Assembly (NCBI GenBank): GCA_003503535.1
Contig: DOCI01000283.1
Span: 1-12,730, forward strand
DNA from: Planctomycetaceae bacterium
GTDB taxonomy: Bacteria > Planctomycetota > Planctomycetia > Planctomycetales > Planctomycetaceae
DNA: 12,730 nucleotides
Direction of reading: 5' to 3'
The notes under the pieces were generated by a model. The model did no database searches, was not told where the DNA came from, and saw only the letters and a program-made list of their open reading frames with translations. Both the position numbers and the translations under genes were made by a program. How positions within the stretch are numbered: the stretch's first letter is position 1; every line of letters begins with the position of its first letter. Shown here piece by piece: positions 6,410 through 12,730 of the stretch.

Positions 6410-9400
6410 AGTTTCCACACTTCTTTATTGAGCGACCGATTTTTGCTTCAGTGCTGTCGTTTGTGATTGTCCTGATCGGCGGAATTACCTATTTCTCACT
6501 GCCGGTTTCTCAGTATCCCAATGTGGCTCCACCGACAATTGTCGTCCGAGCCAGTTATCCCGGCGCGACCCCCCAGGTAATCGCCGATACCGTCGCCACT
6601 CCTATCGAGCAGGAGATGAACGGCGTCGATGACATGCTTTATATGGAATCGTCATCCAGTGCAGACGGCACGATGCAGCTGACGGTCACATTCGAACTCG
6701 GCACCGACCTCGATGATGCACAGGTGCTGGTGCAAAACCGGGTCGCAGTCGCTGAGGCACGCTTGCCGGAACAGGTTCGACAAATTGGCGTGACGACTCG
6801 GAAGCAGATTCCAGACATGCTGATGGTCGTGCATTTGAATTCTCCCGATAACAGCCGCGATCAACTCTATATCAGTAACTATGCGTTCCTGCGAATTCGC
6901 GATGCCCTGATGCGGCTCGATGGCGTGGGAGATATTCGTATTGCCGGGGGTAATGAATATTCCATGCGCGTCTGGCTCGACATCGAGAAAATGACCCATG
7001 TTGACTTGACCGCTGGCGATATTCTCCAGGCAATTCGCGGGCAAAATGTTCAAGTGGCGGCTGGTGTGATTGGACAACCTCCCATCGATGAAGGCGGAGC
7101 CTTTCAGTTGAATGTCACGACGGAAGGCCGATTGAAGGAAGCCGATGAGTTTGGTCAAATTATCGTCAAGCGTGGTGAAGATGGTCGAGTCACGCGGTTG
7201 AAGGATGTCGCTCGGCTTGAACTTGGTGCCCAGGATTATTCCCGACTGAGTTATCTCGATGGAAAACCGGCAGTTGCCATCTTAATCTATCAGCGACCGG
7301 GCACCAATGCGGTGGACTCGGCTGATGTCGTTAAGCAAACGATGGCGGATTTAAGCACGGAATTTCCGCAAGGCATTGGCTACGAAATTGCTTACAACCC
7401 GACCGACTATGTAGAAGAGTCAATCAATGAAGTGTTTGAAACACTCTTCATTACAACAATACTTGTCGTGCTGACCGTCTTTGTTTTTCTCCATGGATGG
7501 CGTCCAACGATTATTCCCGTGATTGCGATTCCGATTTCGTTGATTGGTACGTTTGCCGCAATGCAGATGCTGGGCGTTACTCTCAATACGTTATCGCTGT
7601 TTGGACTTGTCCTCGCGATTGGGATTGTTGTCGATGATGCGATTGTGGTGGTTGAAAATGTCGAACGACTGATCGCCGAAGGGCTGAATCCGCGGGAGGC
7701 GACCCATCAGGCAATGGATGAAGTCGGTTCAGCATTGATCGCGACGACTCTTGTTTTGATTGCGGTCTTTGTGCCGACGGTCTTTATCCCGGGAATCAGT
7801 GGTCAGTTTTATCAGCAATTCGCACTCACTATTGCCATTTCGACCGTCTTCTCGACTTTCGTCTCATTAACGCTCAGTCCTGCCATGTGTGCCCTGCTAC
7901 TGAGGCCCAAGAATGCAGAGAGAAATGCTTTGGGAAAAGTTGTCAACTTCATATTTGGCTGGTTCTTCCGAGGCTTCAATCGCTTTTTCGATGTCACAAG
8001 CAATATCTATGCGTCGATTATCTCCCGGCTGGTGAGATTCTCAGCGGTCTCTTTGATTCTCTATGTCGGACTCTTAGTTGCCACCTGGTACAGTTTTGGA
8101 TTGGTGCCGAGTGGTTTTATTCCGCCTCAGGATCAGGGGTATGTGATTGTCAGTATTCAACTTCCAGATGGTGCCTCTCTCGCTCGAACCGACATCGTCA
8201 CTCAAAAAGTGGCTGAGATTGGCGGCAAGATCGATGGCGTGGCTCATTCTGTTGGTATCGCTGGTCTGTCGGGTTCCACATTTACAATCAGCCCGAATGC
8301 CGCCGTGACATTTCTTCCGCTCGAAGATGCCAAAGAACGGGCCAAGCGCGGGCGAAATCTGGATACGATCATCGCCGATCTACGAAAAGAAACGGCCTCG
8401 ATCAATGAAGCTCAAATCTATGTCATTGCTCCACCTCCTGTACGTGGTATCGGACGCGGTGGCGGATTTAAAATGTATGTTCAGGATAAGAGTGGAGCTG
8501 GCATCGATGCACTCAATCAGGTAACCCAGACAATGGTCGGCAAGGCCAATCAAGCGCCGGGGCTCGTGCAGGTTTTCTCCAATTATCGGGTGAGTGTGCC
8601 TCAGATCTTTGTCGATGTCGATCGCACCAAAGCGCAGATGCTGGATATTCCTGTCAGCAATGTCTTCGAGGCTCTCCAGGTTTATCTGGGGTCCCAGTAT
8701 GTCAACGATTTCAATCTGCTGGGACGGACTTACCGTGTCACTGCTCAAGCAGAACCTGAATTTCGCGATGAGGCTACGGATATTCTCCGCTTGAGAACGC
8801 GCAGTACTCGAGGTGTCAGTGTGTCGCTCGGATCGGTTGTGGACATCAAAAGAACTGTCGGACCGGACCGCATCGTCAGATACAACCTCTATCCCGCTGC
8901 AGATATTAACGGAAGCACCGTTCCCGGATACAGTACGGGACAGTCGCTGGAATCCATGGAAAAACTTGCCGCTCTAAATCTTCCTCCGGGCTTTGGTTAC
9001 GCCTGGACGGAAATTGCATTTCAGGAAAAACAGGCTGGCAACACGATTGTGTACCTGTTTCCACTGGCGGTTCTGTTTGTCTTTCTGGCACTTTCTGCTC
9101 AATATGAAAGCTGGTTGCTGCCACTTGCAATTATCCTGATCGTGCCTCTGTGTCTCTTGTTCGCTATTGTCGGAATCTGGATGCGGGGGATGGATAACAA
9201 CATTCTGACGCAAATTGGATTCATTGTTCTGGTCGGCTTAGCCTGTAAAAATGCGATCCTGATTGTTGAGTTTGCCAAAGCCGAGGAAGATGCGGGCCAG
9301 GACCGCTTTCAGGCTGCGATCAATGCCTGTCGTCTGCGATTGCGTCCCATTTTGATGACCGCTTTCTCCTTCATTCTGGGTGTCATTCCTTTGCTGATTG

Positions 9401-10272
9401 CCACCGGAGCAGGCTTCGAAATGCGACGCGTACTCGGAACAGCCGTCTTCAGTGGGATGCTCGGAGTGACATTATTTGGACTCTTCCTGACTCCCGTATT
9501 CTATGTCGTCCTGCGTCGCTTTGCCGGGCAGCCAAATTTGGTGCTCGCGGAAAATGGAATGCCATCCCTCAACCATGATGATGTCGATCTTAGTTCCACT
9601 AAAGAGTCAGCCTATTCTGCTTCTCGCGAGCAAGAAGTAATTAAACCGATCTCAACTTCAGACAAAACGATTAGCCCGGCTGACTTTGAAAAATTATACG
9701 AGGGTCAACCAGCCTGGGACATCGATCAACCTCAGCCTGCATTTGTCGAAGTCGCGGATCAAATTACCGGTTCAGTTCTGGACTCAGGCTGCGGCACCGG
9801 AGAGAACGCACTGTACTTTGCAGAACGCGGCTGCGATGTCACTGGAGTTGACCTGCTTTCCACTCCAATCGAAAAAGCCAAAGAGAAGACTGCTGAACGC
9901 GGCCTTGAGGCAACGTTTGTACAACTGGATGCGCTCAAATTGTCTGAACTCAACCAGACATTCGACAATGTTCTCGACAGTGGTCTTTTCCATGTCTTTT
10001 CAGATGAAGACCGTCAACAATATGTCAACGAACTCTCCAGAGTCATGCATCCTGGAGCAAAATTGTATCTGCAATGTTTCAGCGACAATGAGCCGGCAGG
10101 ACCTGGACCACGACGAATCAGCCCGGAAGATCTTCACAAGACTTTCGACAAGGACTGGGAAATCGAATCGATCACACCTTGCCACTATTTAGTTCGTGAG
10201 GATAACAATCGTCAGTATACATCCGGTGGACCCCATGCCTACTTCTGCGAAATTCGTAAGCGTTCAACTTAA
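6406..10272 (+). CDS. RND efflux pump (AcrB-like, HAE-1) fused to a C-terminal SAM-dependent methyltransferase
   Basis: A 1288-residue fusion; AcrB-type pumps are about 1030-1050 residues. Residues 1 to about 1040 are a complete RND permease: TM1 at about 10-32, porter loops, TM2-6 at about 346-502, TM7 at about 546-565, a second porter loop, and TM8-12 at about 878-1036. The proton-relay residues are kept: Asp410 and Asp411 in GIVVDDAIVVVENV, Lys948 in CKNAILIVEF, and Arg978 and Thr985 in RLRPILMT. A hydrophilic linker (about 1041-1088) leads into a class I methyltransferase: WDIDQPQPAF (1104-1113), motif I LDSGCGTGENAL (1125-1136), the acidic residue after strand 2 in VTGVD (Asp1149), FDNVLDSGLFHVF (1186-1198) and RVMHPGAKLYLQCFSD (1212-1227). 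RND C-termini face the cytoplasm, where SAM is available. GGAGG lies 6 nt before ATG, and the start overlaps the adaptor's stop by 4 bp. Pump identity is certain; the methyl acceptor is unknown. Confidence 0.95.
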   Translation: MKFPHFFIERPIFASVLSFVIVLIGGITYFSLPVSQYPNVAPPTIVVRASYPGATPQVIADTVATPIEQEMNGVDDMLYMESSSSADGTMQLTVTFELGTDLDDAQVLVQNRVAVAEARLPEQVRQIGVTTRKQIPDMLMVVHLNSPDNSRDQLYISNYAFLRIRDALMRLDGVGDIRIAGGNEYSMRVWLDIEKMTHVDLTAGDILQAIRGQNVQVAAGVIGQPPIDEGGAFQLNVTTEGRLKEADEFGQIIVKRGEDGRVTRLKDVARLELGAQDYSRLSYLDGKPAVAILIYQRPGTNAVDSADVVKQTMADLSTEFPQGIGYEIAYNPTDYVEESINEVFETLFITTILVVLTVFVFLHGWRPTIIPVIAIPISLIGTFAAMQMLGVTLNTLSLFGLVLAIGIVVDDAIVVVENVERLIAEGLNPREATHQAMDEVGSALIATTLVLIAVFVPTVFIPGISGQFYQQFALTIAISTVFSTFVSLTLSPAMCALLLRPKNAERNALGKVVNFIFGWFFRGFNRFFDVTSNIYASIISRLVRFSAVSLILYVGLLVATWYSFGLVPSGFIPPQDQGYVIVSIQLPDGASLARTDIVTQKVAEIGGKIDGVAHSVGIAGLSGSTFTISPNAAVTFLPLEDAKERAKRGRNLDTIIADLRKETASINEAQIYVIAPPPVRGIGRGGGFKMYVQDKSGAGIDALNQVTQTMVGKANQAPGLVQVFSNYRVSVPQIFVDVDRTKAQMLDIPVSNVFEALQVYLGSQYVNDFNLLGRTYRVTAQAEPEFRDEATDILRLRTRSTRGVSVSLGSVVDIKRTVGPDRIVRYNLYPAADINGSTVPGYSTGQSLESMEKLAALNLPPGFGYAWTEIAFQEKQAGNTIVYLFPLAVLFVFLALSAQYESWLLPLAIILIVPLCLLFAIVGIWMRGMDNNILTQIGFIVLVGLACKNAILIVEFAKAEEDAGQDRFQAAINACRLRLRPILMTAFSFILGVIPLLIATGAGFEMRRVLGTAVFSGMLGVTLFGLFLTPVFYVVLRRFAGQPNLVLAENGMPSLNHDDVDLSSTKESAYSASREQEVIKPISTSDKTISPADFEKLYEGQPAWDIDQPQPAFVEVADQITGSVLDSGCGTGENALYFAERGCDVTGVDLLSTPIEKAKEKTAERGLEATFVQLDALKLSELNQTFDNVLDSGLFHVFSDEDRQQYVNELSRVMHPGAKLYLQCFSDNEPAGPGPRRISPEDLHKTFDKDWEIESITPCHYLVREDNNRQYTSGGPHAYFCEIRKRST
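9661..10272 (+). other. Methyltransferase domain of the pump fusion
   Basis: Residues about 1086-1288 of the pump polypeptide match the size (about 200 residues) and motif order of stand-alone class I methyltransferases of the Methyltransf_25/thiopurine-methyltransferase-like type. The SAM loop GCGTG and following acidic residue are intact, so it is predicted active. The frame is continuous with the transporter: no stop or frameshift lies in the linker. An in-frame ATG at 9559 (pump residue 1052), preceded by a weak purine-rich stretch, could in principle give a free methyltransferase as well. Confidence 0.88.
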
Positions 10273-10485
10273 GCAGTGACATTTCATTGGCTTTGGTGTC
10301 CGTGAGTATATTTCTATTGCGTTTCGAATAATTTCTGATTCCCCCATTCCTTCCCAGTTCGACTCTTCTGGATTGCTCAGATGGTTCTCGCTTCATGTGG
10401 GAGAGCCCGTTACTGAATTGCAGGTCGCTTCAATCTCACAAAAATATTCTCTTGCCAAAGTAGTGAAATCTCACAGAATCGAGTA

Positions 10486-10515
10486 TTGTCATTCAATGCA
10501 TTCTGGTTGAATAAT
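10486..10515 (+). promoter_or_regulatory. Predicted promoter of the TPR/metallopeptidase gene
   Basis: TTGTCA (10486-10491) and AATAAT (10510-10515) each match 5/6 of the sigma-70 consensus and are separated by 18 nt. Transcription would begin near 10522, leaving about 30 nt before the TTG start. Confidence 0.4.
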
Positions 10516-10539
10516 AAATACTTCACATGGAACGCGTTG

Positions 10540-10544
10540 AAGGA
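10540..10544 (+). promoter_or_regulatory. Shine-Dalgarno site supporting a TTG start
   Basis: AAGGA lies 7 nt before TTG 10552. No in-frame ATG lies near the beginning of this frame, and translation from this TTG yields a normal signal peptide. Confidence 0.6.
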
Positions 10545-10551
10545 ATTTGAG

Positions 10552-12730
10552 TTGCAAACGCTGAGGCAGACCTACTCACTGAGCCGTTTTCTTCTCGGCA
10601 GTCTCTCTGGACTGTTCGTGATCGCTGTCCTTTCCTCAACAAATTGCTTGTATGCCGAGACTCTTTCTGAGGCTGAGGAACTGTTTCGCACAGGTCAGTA
10701 TGCGGAGTGCGCAGAGATAGCTGACGCTGAAATTGAAATTGAAAGTGGATTTCACTCTCAGGAATGGCCGCTTTTGAAGATCCGCTGCGAAATGATCCTG
10801 GGTCGCTACGCCGAGGCTGCAGAAACGGTTAAGAAAGCCAGGGTGTCGCATTCAAACAGCATACGATTGTTATGGCTAGAACGAGATGTCCGTCGATTTA
10901 ACGGGGACTCGGACGGAGCAAAAGAAATACTGGCGGAGATCTCAGCTAAGATCGAGCGATTGCGCTGGATGTATCGCGACCCGGATAGCGTACTCATCAT
11001 TGGAAACTTCTTTCTGGAAATTGGAGTAGATGCCAAACAGGTTCGTCTGGAAGTCTTCAAGGTCATTCAGCAAGCCTCTCCGAAATTTGTAGAGTCTTAT
11101 CTGGCAGGAGCCGAGTTAGCCCTGGCGAAAAATGACTACGCTCTGGCCGCAGAAGATTTTCAGAAGGCGCTGAAAATCGATGAAGATAATCCCCGCATTT
11201 TGTACGGCTTGGCTCAAGCTTTTGAGTCAAGTGATTCAGAACAGGCTCAGCAGTATTTGAGTCGAGCGATGGAAATCAATCCGCAGCATCTTCCCAGTCT
11301 GTTGTTCGTCGCAGAGAGGCACATTCAAGCCGAACGGTATGAGGAAGCAGAACTGGTCCTGGAAAGCATTCTGGAAATTAACCCGTCTCATCCCACTGCC
11401 TGGGCGCTGCGTGCGGTTCTAGCGCATCTGGAAAGTGATGTCATTAAAGAGACATTCTATCGGGAACAGGCTCTTAAACACTGGAGAGATAATCCAGAAA
11501 TCGATTCTCTGATCGGACAGCATCTTTCCCAGAAGTATCGCTTTGCAGAAGGAGCAGTTGCTCAACGGCGGGCACTGAAATTCGATGCGGAATACCTTCC
11601 GGCAAAAATACAGTTGTCAAATGACCTGCTCAGACTGGGGAATGAGGAAGCGGGCTGGAAACTCGCTCAAGAAGTCTTTGAGAAGGATAATTACAACGTC
11701 GTCGCGTACAACCTCTCCACGTTGCAGGACCACATGGAAAAGTTCCGGACCCTGCAGAGTGATGGTTTCATCATCAGGATGGATGCTCAGGAAGCAGAGA
11801 TTTATGGGCCACGCGTTTTGGAATTATTACAGCAAGCCAAACAGCTTCTGTGCAGTAAGTACAATGTTGAGTTGAAAGAAACCATCGCGGTCGAAATCTT
11901 CCCGCGACAGCAGGACTTTGCGATCCGTACGTTTGGATTGCCCGGCGGAGCAGGCTTTCTTGGAGTCTGCTTTGGCAATGTGATTACGATGAATTCGCCC
12001 GCATCCCAGGGAAACAGCCCTTCTAACTGGGAGGCGGTTTTGTGGCATGAATTCTGTCATGTGGTCACGTTGACGAAAACGAAAAACAGAATGCCTCGCT
12101 GGCTTAGCGAGGGGATTTCTGTCTATGAAGAGCGACAGAGAAATCCTGTCTGGGGGCAATCGATCACACCTGCTTATCGCGAAATGATTCTCGGAGAAGA
12201 CCTCACTCCCGTGAGCGATCTCAGCGGTGCATTTCTTCGACCTCCCAGTGGTGAGCACCTGATGTTTGCCTATTACGAATCTTCGGTCGTGGTCGAGTAT
12301 ATTGTTGAAACATTTGGAATGGATGTGCTGGTGGCGATCCTCGATGATCTGGCAAAAGGTCTTCCGATTAACTATGCGATCACTCGGCACATGGGACCAG
12401 TCGAACAGGTTGATGAACGGTTTGCAGACTATATTCGAATTCGAGCCGAGGAATTTGGAGCGACTGCTGACTTCAGCCGCGACGAATTACCGAAGCGTGC
12501 CGACGCGTCAGCCTGGAAGATCTGGTTGGAGGAACATCCAAACAACTTTTGGGGACTGCAACAATTCACGCTCGCACTGATCCGTGAAAAAAAATGGGAA
12601 GAAGCAAGAACGCCAGTGAACAGACTACTCGAACTGGTTCCCGGATACGCGGGAGAGGGAAGTCCACTGTTACTGGATGCCCGGGTCTCCCGTGAACTTG
12701 GCGAAACCGATCGCGAAGTTGCGGTTTTAT
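10552..12730 (+). CDS. Secreted TPR protein with peptidase-MA-like zinc metallopeptidase domain (3' end beyond window)
   Basis: At least 726 residues, still open at the window edge. The N-terminus has a basic stretch and hydrophobic core (about 11-30) ending at LYA (33-35), a probable signal peptide, so the protein acts outside the cytoplasm. Helical TPR-type repeats occupy about 36-300. The clearest, at about 178-283, contain ALAAEDFQKALKIDEDNPR and EAELVLESILEINPSHPTAW. The zinc-peptidase part follows: WHEFCHVV at 498-505 supplies HExxH (His499, Glu500, His503), and WLSEGISVYEE gives the third ligand Glu520, a gluzincin pattern as in peptidase MA-like enzymes. More helical repeats seem to resume after about 650. 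The start is TTG, chosen for its AAGGA site and signal peptide. HEFCH, with Cys where HEFTH is common, does not touch the zinc ligands. The substrate is unknown; TPRs suggest a protein-binding role. Confidence 0.87.
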   Translation, partial: MQTLRQTYSLSRFLLGSLSGLFVIAVLSSTNCLYAETLSEAEELFRTGQYAECAEIADAEIEIESGFHSQEWPLLKIRCEMILGRYAEAAETVKKARVSHSNSIRLLWLERDVRRFNGDSDGAKEILAEISAKIERLRWMYRDPDSVLIIGNFFLEIGVDAKQVRLEVFKVIQQASPKFVESYLAGAELALAKNDYALAAEDFQKALKIDEDNPRILYGLAQAFESSDSEQAQQYLSRAMEINPQHLPSLLFVAERHIQAERYEEAELVLESILEINPSHPTAWALRAVLAHLESDVIKETFYREQALKHWRDNPEIDSLIGQHLSQKYRFAEGAVAQRRALKFDAEYLPAKIQLSNDLLRLGNEEAGWKLAQEVFEKDNYNVVAYNLSTLQDHMEKFRTLQSDGFIIRMDAQEAEIYGPRVLELLQQAKQLLCSKYNVELKETIAVEIFPRQQDFAIRTFGLPGGAGFLGVCFGNVITMNSPASQGNSPSNWEAVLWHEFCHVVTLTKTKNRMPRWLSEGISVYEERQRNPVWGQSITPAYREMILGEDLTPVSDLSGAFLRPPSGEHLMFAYYESSVVVEYIVETFGMDVLVAILDDLAKGLPINYAITRHMGPVEQVDERFADYIRIRAEEFGATADFSRDELPKRADASAWKIWLEEHPNNFWGLQQFTLALIREKKWEEARTPVNRLLELVPGYAGEGSPLLLDARVSRELGETDREVAVL

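Larger units (their letters stand above)
10273..10551. other. Intergenic region between the pump and the TPR gene
   Basis: This is 279 bp with no supported gene. Its right end carries the predicted promoter and ribosome binding site of the next gene. No terminator hairpin was seen after the pump stop. Confidence 0.45.

Noticed and set aside
9686..10192. 168-codon frame overlapping the methyltransferase region of the pump gene
   Set aside because: It lies in another frame and lacks any motif, whereas the pump frame shows complete methyltransferase motifs.

Overview
The window looks like a piece of a planctomycete chromosome (Planctomycetales, in the Gimesia/Rubinisphaera direction). This is inferred from moderate G+C, a Tat-type 'SRRSCLQ' leader on a TIM-barrel hydrolase, lipoproteins with loose lipoboxes, and a TPR protein carrying a peptidase-MA-like HEFCH zinc site of a kind I associate with that phylum. 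No rRNA, tRNA, CRISPR array or insertion sequence is visible.

Layout. (1) Positions 222-2416, minus strand: a two-gene operon, an M20-family deacylase/peptidase followed 11 bp later by a Tat-exported amidohydrolase whose ribosome binding site overlaps the upstream stop codon. (2) Positions 2417-2975: a gene-poor stretch with a frameshifted gene remnant and a roughly 109-bp inverted-repeat element resembling a MITE. (3) Positions 2976-4085, plus: an alpha/beta-hydrolase lipoprotein with Cys instead of Ser in its nucleophile elbow. (4) Positions 4399-10272: an efflux locus. A MarR-family repressor is transcribed leftward. A membrane fusion protein and an RND inner-membrane pump are transcribed rightward, with a 4-bp ATGA overlap. 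The divergent promoter region holds an 8-bp-arm palindrome that overlaps predicted promoter elements for both directions. (5) Positions 10552 to the window end, plus: a secreted TPR/zinc-metallopeptidase protein, cut off by the window edge and starting at TTG.

The outstanding feature is the pump gene. After a complete RND (AcrB-like, HAE-1 type) transporter of about 1040 residues, the same frame continues through a hydrophilic linker into a complete class I SAM-dependent methyltransferase domain (about residues 1090-1288). RND C-termini are cytoplasmic, so the enzyme would sit on the cytoplasmic face of the trimeric pump. The arrangement suggests coupled methylation and export of a toxic compound under MarR control. 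The substrate is unknown. No outer-membrane channel gene is present in the window, so the pump would need one encoded elsewhere.
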